From NCBI RefSeq assembly GCF_024166365.1, contig NC_064831.1:25844768-25908767 (forward strand): a stretch of DNA of 64,000 nucleotides. Direction: 5' to 3'. A program made the position numbers and the translations under genes. The notes under the pieces are model-generated. The model saw nothing but the letters and a program-made list of their open reading frames with translations, had not been told where the DNA came from and made no database searches. This stretch comes from Elephas maximus indicus (taxonomy: Eukaryota > Chordata > Mammalia > Proboscidea > Elephantidae). Positions 47,261 to 62,450 of the stretch are shown piece after piece; position 1 is the stretch's first letter, and the number at the start of each line of letters is the position of its first letter.

Positions 47261-50200
47261 ATATCAGGAACAGGACACAACTCAGCATAAAAGTCAGGGT
47301 TATCGGGAACAGGACATAACTCAGGATAAACGTCAGGGATGTCGGGAATAGGACATAACTCAGGATAAATATGATGGATATCGGGAACAGGACACTAGTC
47401 CGGAAAAACGTCAGGGATATTGGGAAGAGGACACAACTCAGGATAAACGTCACGGATATCAGGACCAGGACAGAAAACAGGAAAATCGTCAGGGATATTG
47501 GGACAAGGACACAACTCAGGAAAACCATCAGGGATAGCAAGAACAAGACACAACTCAGTATAAACGTATGGAATATCGGGAACAGGAAACAACTCAGGAT
47601 AAACTTCAGGGATATCGGGAACACGACACAACTCAAACGTCAGAGATATCAGGAACAGGACACAACTGAGGGTAAAAGTCAGGGATATTGGGAACAGGGC
47701 ACGACTCAGAATAAACGTCAAGGATATCGGGAATAGGACACAAGTCAAGATAAACGTCAGGGATATCAAGAACAGGACACAACTCAGGGTAAACGACAGG
47801 GATATCGGCAACAGGACACAAGTCAGGAAAAACGTCAAGGATATCGGGAACAAGGCACAAGTCAGGACAAATGTCAGGGATATCGGGAACAGGACACAAC
47901 TCAGGAAAAACGGCAGGGATATCGGGAACAGGATACAACTCAGGATTAACGTCAGGGATGTCGGGAACAGGACAAAACTCAGGAAAAATATCAGGGATAT
48001 CGGGAACAGGACACAACTCAGGATAAACGTCAAGGATATGGGGAATAGTTCACAAGTGAAGATAAACGTCAGGGATATCGGAAACAAGACACAACTCAAA
48101 AAAAAGTCAGGGATTCGGGAACAGGACACAACTCAGTATAAACGTCAGGGATATCAGGAACAGAAAACAACTCAGTACAAATAAAAGTCAGGGATATTGG
48201 GAACAGGACACAACTCAGGATAAACGAAAGGCATATCGGGAAGAGGACACAAATCAGGATAAGCGTCAGGCATATCGGAACAGGACTCAAACCAGGATAA
48301 ACGTCAGGGTATCGGGAACAGGACACAACTCAAGATAAACCTCAGAGATATAAAGAACAAAACACAACTCAGGGTAAACGACAGGGTTATTGGCAACAGG
48401 ACACAAGTCAGGAAAAACCTGAGGGATATCAGGAACAAGGCACAAGTCAGGATAAACGTCAGGTATATCGGGAACAGGACACAACTCAGGATAAACGTCA
48501 GAGATGTCGGGAACAGGACACAAGTCAAGATAAGCGTCAGAGATATCAGGAGCAGGACACAACTCAGGATAAACGTCAGGGATAGCGAGAATAGGACACA
48601 ACTCACGATAAACGCGAGGCATATCGGGAACAGAACACAACTCAGGATAAATGTCAAGGATATCGGGAACAGGACACAACTCTGGATACACGTCAGGGAT
48701 ATCAGAATAGGACTGAACTCAAGAAAAACGTCGGGGATTCGGGAACAGGACACAACTCAGGGTAAACATCCGGGATAACAGGCAAAGAAAACAACTTAGT
48801 ACAAGTAAAACTCAGGGATATCAGGAACAGGACACAACTCAGGAAAACGTCAGAGATATCGGGAACAGGACACAATTCAGGACAAATGTCAGGGATATCG
48901 GGAACAGGACCCAATTCAGGATAAACTTCAGGGATATCGGGAACAGGACAAACCTCAGGGTGAACCTCAGGGATGTTGGGAACACGACACAACTCAGGAT
49001 AAACGTCAGGCATATCAGAACAGGACTTAACTCAGGATAAATGTTAGGGATATCGGGAACTGGATATAAACCAGGATAAATGTCAGGAATATCCGGAACA
49101 GGACACAACTCAGGATAAAGCTCAGGGATATCAGGAACAAGACTCAACTCAGGATAATCGTCAAGGATATCGGGAAGAGGACACAAGTCACGATGAAAAT
49201 CAGGGATATCAGAAATAGGACACAACTTGGGATAAACTTCAGGGATATCAGAACAAGACTCAACTCAAGAAAAACATCAGGGATTCGGGAACAGACACAA
49301 CTCTGGATAAACGTCAGGGATATCAGGAAGAGAACACAACTCAGTACAAAGACAACTCAGGGATATCGGAAACAGGACACAATTCAGGATAAACGACAAG
49401 GATATCGGAGGACACAAATCAGGATAAGTGTCAGGCATATTAGAAAAGGACTCAAATCAGGATAACGTCAGGGATATCGGGAACAGGACACAACTCAAGA
49501 TAAACCTCAGAGATATCGAAAACAGGACACAGATCAGGGTAAAGGTCAGGGATATTGGCAACAGGACACAAATCAGGAAAAACCTCAGGGATATCGGGAA
49601 CAAGGCACAAGTCAGGATAAACGTCAGGGATATCGGGAACAGGACACAACTCAGGAAAAACGCCAGGGATATCGGGAACAGGACACAACTCAGGATAAAT
49701 GTCAGGGATATCGGGAACAGGACACAACTCAGGATAAACATCAGGGATATAGGGAATAGGACCTAAGAAAGGATAAACGTCAGGGATATCGGAAACAGGA
49801 CACAACCCAGCATAAACGTCAGGGATATCGGGAAGAGGACACAACTCACGATAACATCAGGATTATCTATCGAAAAGGACGCAACTGAGGATAAACGTCA
49901 GGGATATCGGAAACAGGACACAACTCAGGATAAATGTCAGGAATATCGGGATCAGGACAAAACTCAGGAAAAACCTCAGGAGTATGGAGAACAGGACACA
50001 ACTCAGTATAAATGTCAGGGATATCGGAAAAGGACTCAACTCAGAATAAACGTCACGGATATCGGCAACAGAACACAACTCAGGATAAATGTCAAGGATA
50101 TCAGGAAAAGGACACAACTCAGGATAAATGTCAGGGATAGCGGGAACAGGATAGAACTCCGGATAAACGTCTGGGATAGCGAGAAGAGGACATAACTCAG

Positions 50201-53200
50201 GATAAACATCAGGGATATCTGGAACAGGACGAACCTCAGGATAAATATCAGGGTATCGGGAACAGGACACAACTCAGGATACACGTTAGGGATATCGGGA
50301 AAATGATACAGCTCAGGATAAACGTCAGGGATATCGGGAACAGGACATTGCTCAGGATAAACGCCAGGGATATCAGGAACAGGACACAACTAAGGGTAAA
50401 CCTCAGGGATATCGAAAGGGCTCAACTCAAGATAAATGTCAGGGATATGGGGAACAGGACACAACTCAGGATAATCCTCAGGAATATGGGGAACGGGACA
50501 CAACTCAGTGTACCTTTCAGGGATATCGCTCACAGGACAAAACTCAGGATAAACATCAGAGGTATCGGGAACAGGACACAACTCAGGATAAACGTTAGGG
50601 ATATCCAAAAGGACACAACTGAGGATAAACGTCAGGGATATCGGGAACAGGACACAACTCAGGATAAACATCAGGGATATCAGCAACACGACACAACTCA
50701 GGAAATCGTCAGGGATATTGGGAACGGGACAGAACTCAAGATGAACGTCAGGGATAGCAGAACAGGAATGAACTCAGGGTAAAAGTCAGTGATATCGGGA
50801 ACAGGACACAACTGAGGATAAACATCAGGGATTTCGAAAACGACGCAACTGAGGATAAACGTCAGGAATATCGGGAGCAGTACACAACTTAGGATAAACC
50901 TCAGGGATATCGGGAACAGGACACAACTCAGGATAAACATCAGGGATATCGAAAAGGAGGCAACTGAGGATAAATGTCAGGAATATCGGGAACAGGAGAC
51001 AACTCAGGATAAAAGTCAGGGATATCGGGAACAGGACACAACTCAGGATAAACATCAGGGATATTGGGACAGGACACAACTCAGGGTAATCATCAGGGAT
51101 ATCGCGAACAGGAGATAACTCAGGAAAACGTCAGGGGTATTGGGAACGGGACACAACTCAAGATGAACGTCAGGGATGTTAGAACAGGACTCAACTCAGG
51201 ATAAACGTCAGTGATATCGGGAACAGGACACAACTCAGGATAAACGTTAGGGATATCCGAAAGGACACAACTGAGGATGAACGTCAGGAATATCGGTAAT
51301 AGGACACAACTCAGGATAAACGTCAGGGATATCGGGAACAGGACACAGCTCAAGATAAACACCAGGGATATCAGGAACAGAACACAGCTCAGAATAAACG
51401 TCAGTGATTTCGGGAACAGGACACAGCTCAGGATAAACGTCAGGGATATCGGGAACTGGACACAACTGAGGATAAACGTCAGGGATATCGAAAAGGAGGC
51501 AACTGAGGATAAACATCAGGAATATCGGTAATAGGACACAACTGAGGATAAACGTCCGGGATATCAGGAACAGGACACAACTGAGGATAAACGTCAGTGA
51601 TTTCGGGAACAGGACACAGCTCAGGATAAACGTCAGGGATATCGAAAAGAACGCAACTGAGTATAAACGACAGGAATATCGGGAACAGGACACAACTCAG
51701 GATAAACGTCAGATATATCGAAAAGGACGCAACTGAGGATAAACGTCAGGGATACCGGGAAGAGGACACAACTCAGGATAAATATCAGGGATATCGGGAA
51801 CAGGGCACAACTCGGGAAAACGTCAGGGGTATTGGGAAAGAGACAAAACTCAAGATGAACGTCAGGGATAGCAGAACAGGACTCAACTCAGGATAAACGT
51901 CAGTGATATCGGGAACAGGACACAACTCAGTATAAACGTCAGGGATATCGAAAAGGACGCAACTGGGAATAAACTTCAGTAATATCGGTAATAGGACACA
52001 ACTCAGGATAAACGTCAGGGATATCGGGAACAGGACACAGCTCAAGATAAACTCCAGGGGTATCGGGAACAGAACAGAGCTCAGAATAAACCTCAGTGAT
52101 TTCGGGAACACGGCACAGCTCAGGATAAACGTCAGGGATATCAGAATAGGACTCAACTCAGGATAAACTTCAGGGATATGGGGAACAGGACAGAAGTCAG
52201 AATAAATTTCAGGGATATTCAGAACAGGACACATTTCAGGATAAACGTGAGGGACATAGGGATGAGGACATCACTCAGGCTAAACGTCAGGAATGGCAAG
52301 AAAAGGACATAACTCAGGATAAACATCAGGGATATCGAAAAGGCCGCAATGGAGGATAAACGTCATGAATATCGGGAACAGGACACAACTCAGGATACAC
52401 GTCAGGGATATCGGGAACAGGACACAACTCGGGATAAACATCAGGGATATGGAAGAGGACGCAACTGCGAATAAACGTCAGGAATATCGGTAATAGGACA
52501 CAACTCAGGATAAACGTCAGGGATATCGGGAACAGGACACAGCTCAAGATAAACGCCAGGGGTATTGGGAACAGAACACAGCTCAGAATAAACGTCAGTG
52601 ATTTCGGGAACAGGACACAGCTCAGGATAACCGTCAGGGATATCGGGAACAGGGCAATCCTCAGGACAAATGTCAGGGATATCAGTAACAGGACACAACT
52701 CAGCATAAACGTCAGGGATATCGGAAAGAGGACACAACTCAGGATAAACATCAGGGATATCGGGAACAGGACACACCTCAGGACAAATGTCAGGGATATC
52801 AGTAAAGGGCATAACTCAGCATAAACATCAGGGATATCGGGAAGAGGACACAACTCAGGATAATCTTCAGGGATATCAGGAACAGAATAGAAGTCAGAAT
52901 AAATTTCAGGGATATTCAGAACAGGACACATGTCAGCATAAACGTGAGGGATATCGGGATCAGGACAAAACTCAGGCTAAACGTCAGGGATGGTGAGAAA
53001 AGGACATAACTCTGGATAAACGTCAAGGATATCCGCAACAGGACACAACTCAGGAAAACATCAGGGATATTGGGAACGGGACAGAACTCAAGATGAACGT
53101 CAGGGATAGCAGAACAGGACTCAACTCAGGGTAAACGTCAGTGATATCGGGAACAGGACACAAGTCAGGATAAACGTCAGGGATATCGGGAAAAGGGCAA

Positions 53201-54784
53201 ACCTCAGGACAAATGTAAGGGATATCATTAACAGGACACAACTCAGCATAAACGTCAGGGATATCGGGAACAGGACACAATTCAGGATACACATCAGGGA
53301 TATCGGGAACAGGACACAACTCACGATAAACGTCAGGGATATCAGAATAGGACTCAACTCAGCATAAACTTCAGGGATATCGGGAACAGGACAGAAGTCA
53401 GAATAAATTTCAGAGATATTCAGAACAGGACACATTTCAGGATAAACATGAGGGACATAGGGATGAAGACATAACTCAGGCTAAATGTCATGGATGGCAA
53501 GAAAAGGACATAACTCTGGATAAACGTCAGGGATATCGAAAAGGCTGCAACGGAGGATAAACGTTATGAATATCAGGAACAGGACACAACTCAGGATAAA
53601 CGTCAGGGATATCGGGAACAGGACACAGCTCAAGATAAACACCAGGGGTATCAGGAACAGAACACAGCTCAGAATAAACGTCAGCGATTTCAGGAACAGG
53701 CCACAGCTGAGGATAAACATCAGGGATATCGGGAACAGGAGACAACTCAGGATAAAGGTCAGGGATATTGGGAACAGGACACATCTCAGGACAAATGTCA
53801 GGGATATCAGTAACAGGACACAAATCAGCATAAACGTCAGGGATAGTGGGAACAGGACAGAACTCAGCATAAACGTCGGAAATATCGGGAACAGGACAAC
53901 TCAGGATAAACATAAGGGATATCGTGAACAGGACACAGCTGGGGATAAACTTCAGGGATATCGGGAACAGGAATCAGGATAAAGGTCAGGGACATCAAGG
54001 ACAGGACACAACTCGGGATATGTCAGGGATACCGGGAACAGGACAAAACTCACAATAAACATCAGGGATAATCGGGAACAGGACACAACTCACGATAATC
54101 GACAGGGATATCAGAACTAGACCCAACTTAGGATAAACATCAGGGATACCTGGAACTGGACACAACTCAGGATAAACGTCATGGATTTCGGGAACAGGAC
54201 ACAACTCAGGATAAACGTCAGGGATATCGGGATCACGACACAGCTGAGGCTAAACGTCAGGGATATCGATAACAAAACACACCTCAGATTAACGTCAGGG
54301 ACATTGGGAACGGGACAAAACTCAAGATAAACATCAGGGAGAACAGAACGGGACTCAACTTAGGATAAACTTCAGAGATATCGGGAACAGGACACTACTC
54401 AGGATAAACCTCACGAATATCGGGAAGAGGACACAACTCAGGATAAACGTCAGGGATATCAGAATAGGACTCAACTCAGGATAAACGTCAGGGATATCGG
54501 GAACAGGACACAAATCAGGATAAACGTCAGGGATATCGTGAAAAAGACAGAACTCAGCAAAAACGTCAGGGATAGCGGGAACAAGAAGAACTCTGGATAA
54601 ACGTCAGGGATAGGGAGAAGAGGACATAACTCAGGATAAACGTCAGGAATATCGAGTACAGGACACAACTCAGGATAAACGTCAGGGATATCGCGAACAG
54701 GACACAGCTGAGGATAAACGTCAGGTATATGGGGAACAGGACACAACGTAGGATACACATCAGGGATATTGGGAAGAGGACACA

Positions 54785-55205
54785 GGATAAAGGTCAGGGA
54801 CATCAAGGACAGGGCACAACTCAGGATATGTCAGGGATACCGGGAACGGGACACAATTCACGATAAACATCAGGAATATCGGGAACAGGACACAACTCAC
54901 GGTAATCAACAGGGATATCAGAACAGGACCCAACTTAGGATAAACGTCAGGGATATCTGGAACTGGACACAACTCAGGATAAAAGTCAGGGATATCGGGA
55001 TCACGACACAGCTGAGGATAAACGTCAGGGATATCAGTAATAAGACACAAATCAGGATAAACGTCAGGGATATCGGGAACAGGACAGAACTCAGGATAAA
55101 CGTCAGGGATGTCGGGAACAGGACACAACTCAGGATAAAAGTTACGGATATCAGGAAAATGATACAGCTCAGTATAAACGTCAGGGATATCGGGAACAGG
55201 ACACA
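54785..55205 (+). repeat. Satellite block, copy 1 of a ~420-bp duplication
   Basis: It shares a long run of rare variants with 57596-58020: 'gataaaggtcagggacat', 'caggaccaacttagg'-like, GGGATCACGACACAGCTGAGG (minus one base), 'taataagacacaaatcagg', 'aaaagttacggatatcagg'. The offset is 2,811 bp, about 72 monomers. Confidence 0.85.
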
Positions 55206-57595
55206 ACTAAGCATAAACGTCAGGGATATCGGGACCAGGACACAACTCAAGATAATCGACAGAGATATCAGAAAAAAACCCAACTCAGGATAAACATTGG
55301 GGATATCGGAAATAGAGCACAACTCAGGATAAACGTCAGGGATATCTGGAACTGGACACAACTCAGGATATACGGCATGGATTTCGGGAACAGGACATAA
55401 CTCAGGACAAACATCAGGGATATCGGGAACAGGACACAAATCAGGATGAATGTCAGGGATATCGAAAAGGACGCAACTGAGGATAAACGTCAGGAATATC
55501 GGGAACAGGACACAATTCAGGATAAACGTCAGGGATATGAGGAAAAGGACACAACTCCAGATAAACATCAGGGATATCGGGAACAGGACAGAACTCAGGG
55601 TAAACGTCAGGGATATTGGGAACGGGGCACAACTCACGATAATGGTCACCAATATCTGAAAAGGACAGAAGTCAGGATAAACGGCAGTGATATCGGGAAC
55701 AGGACACAACTGAGGATAAAAGTTACGGATATCGGGAAAATGATACACCTCAGTATAAACGTCAGGGATATTGGGAACAGGAAACAGCTCAGGATAAACG
55801 TCAGGGATATCGGTAACAGGACACAACTCAGCATAAACGTCAGGAATATCGGGACCAGGACACAACTCAGGATAAAAGTCACGGATATCGGGAAAATCAT
55901 ACAGCTCAGGATAAACGTCAGGGATATTGGGAACGGGACACAAATCACTATAAACGTCAGGGATATCAGAACAAGACTCACCTCAGGATAAACGTCGGTG
56001 ATATCGGGAACAAGACACAACTCAGGATAAACCTCACGGATATTGGGAAGAGGACATAACTCTGGATAAACGTCAGGAATGGCAAGAAAAGTGCATAAAT
56101 CTGGATAAACGTCAGGGATATCGGGAACAGGACACAAATCAGGATCAACGTCAGGGATATCAGGAACACGACACAACTTAGGTTAGACATCAGGGATATC
56201 GGGAACAGGACTCAGAATAAAGTTCAGGGATATCAAGGGCACGACACAACTCAGGATACGTCAGGGATAACGGGAACAGGACACAACTCACAATAATCGA
56301 CAAGTATATCAGAACAGGATGCAACTCAGGGTAAACGTCAGGGATATCGGGAACAGGGCACAACTCAGGATAAACGTCAGGGATATCTGGAAATGGACAC
56401 AACTCAGGATAAATGTCAGGGATATCGGCAACAGGACACAACTCAGGATAAACGTCCGGGGTATCGAAAAGGAAGGAACTTAGGATAAACATCAGGAATA
56501 TTGGGAACAGGACACAACTCAGGATAAACGTCAGGGATATCAGGAACAGGACATAACTCAGGATAAACGTTAAGGATTTTGGGAAAATGATACAGCTCAG
56601 GATAAACGTCAGGGATATCGAGAACACGACACAGCTCTGGATAAACGTCAGTGGTATGGAAAAGGACGCAACTGAGAATAAACATCGAGGATATAATGGA
56701 ACAGGACTCAACTCAGGATAAAAGTCAATGATATCGGGAAGAGGACACAACTCAGGATAAACGTCAGGGATTAGAATAGGACTCAACCTAGAATAAACTT
56801 CAGGGATATCGGGAACAGGACAGAAGTCAGAATAAATTTCAGGGATATTCGGAATAGGACACATGTCAGGATAAACGTGAGGGATATCGGGATCAGGACA
56901 TAACTCAGGCTAAATGTCACGGATGGCAAGAAAAGGACATAACTCTGAATAAACGTCAGGGATAGCGGGAACAGGACAGAACTCTGGATAAATGCCAGGG
57001 ATAGCGAGAAGAGGACATAACTCAGGATAAATGTCAGGAATATCGAGTACAGGTCACAACTGAGGAAAAACGTCAGGGATATCATGAACAAGACACAGCT
57101 GAGGATAAACGTCAGGGATATCGGGAACAGGACACAACTTAGGATAAACATCAGGATATCTGGAACAGGACACAACTTAGGATAAACATCAGGATATCGG
57201 GAAGAGGACACAGGATAAAGGTCAGCGATATCAAGGAGAGGACACAACTCAGGATACGTCAGGGATACTGGGAACAGGACACAAATCACGATAAACGTCA
57301 GGGATTTGGGGAACAGGACACAACTCAGGACAAATATCAGAGATAGCAGTAACAGGACATAACTCAGGATAAACGTCAGGGATATCTGGAACAGGACACA
57401 ACTCAGGATAAACTTCAGGGATAGCGGGAACAGGACAGAACTCTGGATAAACGTCAGGGATAGCGAGAAGAGGACATAACTCAGCATAAACGTCGGGAAT
57501 ATCGGGAACAGGACACAACTCAGGATAAATGTCAGGGATATCGTGAACAGGACACAGCTGAGGATAAACATCGGGGATACCGGGAACAGGAACCA

Positions 57596-58020
57596 GGATA
57601 AAGGTCAGGGACACCAAGGACAGGACACAACTCAGGACATGTCAGGGATACCGGGAACAGGACACAATTCACGATAAACATCAGTGATATTGGGAACAGG
57701 ACACAACTCACGATAATCAACAGGGGTATCAGAACAGGACCCAACTTAGGATAAACGTCAGGGATATCTGCAACTGGACACAACTCAGGATAAACGTCAG
57801 GGATATCGGGATCACGACACAGCTGAGGACAAACGTCAGGGATATCGGTAATAAGACACAAATCAGGATAAACGTCAGGGATATCGGGAACAGGACAGAA
57901 CTCAGGATAAACGTCAGGGATGTCGGGAACAGGACACAACTCAGGATAAAAGTTACGGATATCAGGAAAATGATACAGCTCAGTATAAACGTCAGGGATA
58001 TCGGGAACAGGACACAACTC
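57596..58020 (+). repeat. Satellite block, copy 2 of the ~420-bp duplication
   Basis: Partner of 54785-55205. The GGGATCACG marker is at 57808 here and 54997 there. Confidence 0.85.
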
Positions 58021-61000
58021 AGGATAAACGGCATGGATTTCGGGAACAGGACATAACTCAGGACAAACGTCAGGGATATCAGGAACAGGACACAAATCAG
58101 GATAAACGTCAGGTATATCGAAAAGTACGCAACTGAGGATAAACGTCAGGAATATCGGGAACAGGACACAACTCAGGATAAACCTCACGAATATCGTGAA
58201 GAGGACACAACTCAGGATAAACGTCAGGAATGGCAAGAAAAGGACCTAAATCTTGATAAAATTCATGGATATCGGAAAGAGGACACAACTCAGGATAAGC
58301 GTCAGGGATATCAAAAAGGAAGCAACTTAGGATAAACGTCAGGAATATTGGGAACAGGACACAACTCAGGAGAAACGTTAAGGATATCGGGAAAATGACA
58401 CAGCTCAGGATAAACGTCAGGGATATTGAGAACAGGAGACAACTCAGGTAAACGTCAGGGGTATGGAAAAGGACGCAACTGAGAATAAACGTCGTGGATA
58501 TAATGGAACAGGACACAACTAAGGGTAAACGTCACGAATATCGTAAGAGGATACAATTCAGGATAAATCTCAGGGATATCGGGAACAGGACACAACTCAG
58601 GATAAACGTAAGGGATATCGAAAAGCACTCAAGTCAGAATAAACGTCAGGGATATCGGCAACAGGACACAACTCAGGGTAAACGTCAGGAATATAAGGAA
58701 CAGGACACAACTCAGGATAAACGTCAGGGATATCATGAACAGGACACAGCTGAGCATAAACATCAGGGATATGGGGAACAGGAATCAGGATAAAGGTCAG
58801 GGACATCAAGGACAGGACACAACTCAGGATATGTCAGGGATACCCGGAACAGGACACAACTCACGATAATAGACAGGGCTATCAGACCACGACCCAAATT
58901 AGGATAAACGTCAGGGATATCTGGACCTGGACACAACTCAGGATAAAAGTCATGGATTTCGGGAACAGAACACAACTCAGGATAAACGTCAGGGATATCG
59001 GAAACAGGACACAACTCAGGATAAACGTCAGGGATATCGGGAACAGGACACAACTCAGGATAAAAGTTACGGATATGTGAAAATGATACAGCTCAGGATA
59101 AACGTCAGGGTAATCGGGAACAGGACACAGCTCAGAATAAACGTCAGGGATATCGGTAACAGGACACAACTCAGCATAAACGTCAGGGATATCGGAATGA
59201 GGACACAACTCAGGATAAACATCAGGGGTACCGAAAAGGATGCAACTGAGGATAAACTTCAGGGATATCGGGAACAGGACACACCTCAGGTTAAACATCA
59301 GGAATATCTGGAACAGGACACAACTCAGGACAAATGTCAGGGATATCGGGAACAGGACACAACTCAGGATAAACATCAGGGATATTGGGAACGGGACACA
59401 GGATAAAGGTCAGGGATATCAAGGAAAGGACACAACTCAGGATAAACCTCACGGATATCAGGAAGAGGACACAACTCAGGATAAACGTCTGGGATATCAG
59501 AAGAGGACTCAACTCAGGAAAATCTTCAGGGATATCTGGAACAGGACACAAGTCAGAATAAATTTCAAGGATATTCGGAATAGGATATATGTCAGGATAA
59601 ACGTGAGGGATATTGGGATCAGGACATAACTCAGGCTAAATGTCAGGGATGGCAAAAAAGGACATAACTCTCGATAAACGTCAGGGATAGCGGGAACCGG
59701 ACAGAACTCTGGATAAACGTCAGGGATAGCGAGAAGAGGACATAACTCAGGATAAACATCAGGGATATCGGGAACAGGACACAGGATAAAGGTCAGGGAT
59801 ATCAAGGAAAGGACACAACTCAGCATACTTCAGGGATACGGGGAACAACACAGATCACGGTAAACGTCAGGGATATCGGGAACGGTACACAACTCAGGAT
59901 AAATGTCAGGGATATCCGGAACAGGAAACACCTCAAGATGAACATTAAGGATATCGGGAAAATGATACAGCTCAGGAAAAACGTCAGGGATATCGGGAAC
60001 AGGACTCAGGATAAAGGTCAGGGATATCAAGGACAGGACACAACTCAGGATACATCAGGGATATCGGGAAAAGGACACAACTCACGATAATCGACAAGGA
60101 TATAAGAACAGGACAAAACTCAGGGTAAACGTCAGGGTATCGGGAACAGGGCACAACTCAGGATAAACGTCAGGGATATCTGGAACTGGACACAACTCAG
60201 GATAAACGTCATGGATTTCGGGAAGAGGACACAGCTGAGGATAAACGTCAGGGATATCCGTAACAGGACACAACTCAGGATAAAAGTCAGGGATACCGTG
60301 AAGAGGACACAGCTAAGGATAAACGTCAGAGATATCAGGAACAGGACACAACTTAGGATAAACATCAGGGATATCGGAAGAGGACACAGGATAAAGGTCA
60401 GGGATATCAAGGACAAGACACAACTCACGATACGTCAGGGATATCGGGAACAGGACACAACTCAGGAAAACGTCAGAGATAGCGATAACAGGACATAACT
60501 CAGGATAAACGTCAGGGATATCGGGAAAAGGACAGAACTCCGCATAAACGTCAGGGATAGCGGGAACAAGACAGAACTCTGGATAAACGTCAGGGATAGC
60601 GACAAGAGCACACAACTCAGGATAAGCGTTGGGAATATCGGGAACAGGACACAACTCAGGAAAAAGGTCAGTGATATCGTGAACAGGACACAACTTAGGA
60701 TAAACGTCAGGGATATCGAGAACACGACACAACTTAGGTTAAATATCAGGGTTATCGGGAACAGGATTCAGGATAAAGGTCAGGGATACCAAGGACAGGA
60801 CACAACTCACGATACGTCAGGGATACCAGGAACAGGACACCACTCAGGATAAACGTCAGAGATATCGTGAACAGGACACAACTCAGGATAAACGTTAGGG
60901 ATATCAGAAACAGGACACAACTCAGGAATAACGTCAGGGATACCGAAAAGGAGGCAACTTAGGATAAACGTCAGGAATATCGGGAACAGGACACAACTCA

Positions 61001-62259
61001 GGATGAACGTTAAGGATATCGGGAAAATGATACAGCTCAGGATAAACATCAGGGATATCGGGAACAGGACACAGCTCAAGATAAACGTCAGGATATCAAG
61101 GACAAGACACAACTCACGATACGTCAGGGATATCGGGAACAGGACACAACTGAGAATAAACGTCGGGGATATATTGGAACAGGACACAACTCAGGGTAAA
61201 CGTCATGAATATCGGTAAGAGGACACAATTCAGGATAAATATCAGGGATATCGGGAACAAGACACAACTCAGGGAAAACGTCAGGAATATCAGGAACGGG
61301 ACACAATTCAGGATAAATGTCAGGGTAATCGGGAACAGGACACAACTCAAAATAAACCTCAGGAATATGGAGAACAGGACACAACTCAGGATAAACGTCA
61401 GGGATATCGGAAACGGGAAACAATTCAGGATAAACGTCAGGGATATCAGGAATGGGACACAATTCAGGATAAACTTCAGGGATATCGGGATCGGGACACA
61501 ACTCACGATAAACGTCTGGGATATCAGAACAGGACTCAACTCAGGATAAATCTCAGGAATATGGAGAAGAGGACACAACTCAGGAGAAACCTAAGGGATA
61601 TCAGAATAGGACTCAAATCAGGATAAACTTCAGGCATATCGGGAACAGGACACAAGTCAGAATAAAGTTCAGGGTGATCTGGAACAGGACACAAGTCAGG
61701 ATAAACGTGAAGGATATCGGGATCAGGACACATCTCAGGCTAAACGTCAGGGATAGCGAGAAAAGGACATAACTCTGGATAAACGTCAGGGATATTGGGA
61801 ACACGACACAACATAGGATAAACATCAGGAATATCTGGAACAGGACACAGGATAAAGGTCAGGGATATCAAGGACAGGACAGAACTCAGGATACGTCAGG
61901 GATACCAGGAACAGGACACAACTCACAATAAACGTCAGGGATGTCGGGAACCGGGCACAACTCAGGATAAACGTCACAGATAGTGAGAACAGGACATAAC
62001 TCAGCATAAGCATCAGGGATATCGGGAAAACGGCACAGCTCAAGATAAAGGTCAGGGGTATCGGGAACGGGACACAACTCAGAATAAACATCAGTGATAT
62101 CGGGAACTGGACACAACTCAGGATAAAGGTCAGGCATATCGGGAACAGGACACACCTCAGGACAAATGTCAGGGATATCAGTAACATGACAAAACTCACA
62201 TAAATATCACGGATATCGGGAAGTGGACAGAACTCAGTATAAACGTCAGGGGTACCGAA

Positions 62260-62450
62260 AAGGGCGCAACTGAGCATTAACGTCAGGGATATCGGGAACA
62301 GGACACACCTCAGGGTAAACGTTAGCAATATTTGGAACATGACACACCTCAGGACAAACGTCAGGGATATTGGGAACAGGACACAACTCACGAAAAACGT
62401 CAGGAATATCCAAAAGGACTCAGGTTAGGATAAACGTCAGGGATATAGGG
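62260..62450 (+). repeat. Satellite block, copy 1 of a ~180-bp duplication
   Basis: The rare 'gttagcaatatttggaacat' (62321), then 'gacacacctcagg' and 'aaaaggactcaggttagg', recur in order at 63207 and after, an offset of 886 bp. Confidence 0.8.

Larger units (their letters stand above)
41337..49860 (+). repeat. Satellite domain A
   Basis: It is marked by a recurring variant monomer, AAGCGTCAGGCATATC followed by GGACTCAAATCAGG, at about 42858, 43559, 44064, 44413, 46474, 48262 and 49428, with a variant at 45151. Downstream neighbours repeat too: 'caagataaacctcagagata', then 'cggcaacaggacacaagtc', then 'gaacaaggcacaagtcagg'. The fullest blocks begin at 43559, 45151, 48262 and 49428. The 37-bp GAAAAGGACGCAACTGAGG variant is not seen. 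Confidence 0.75.
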
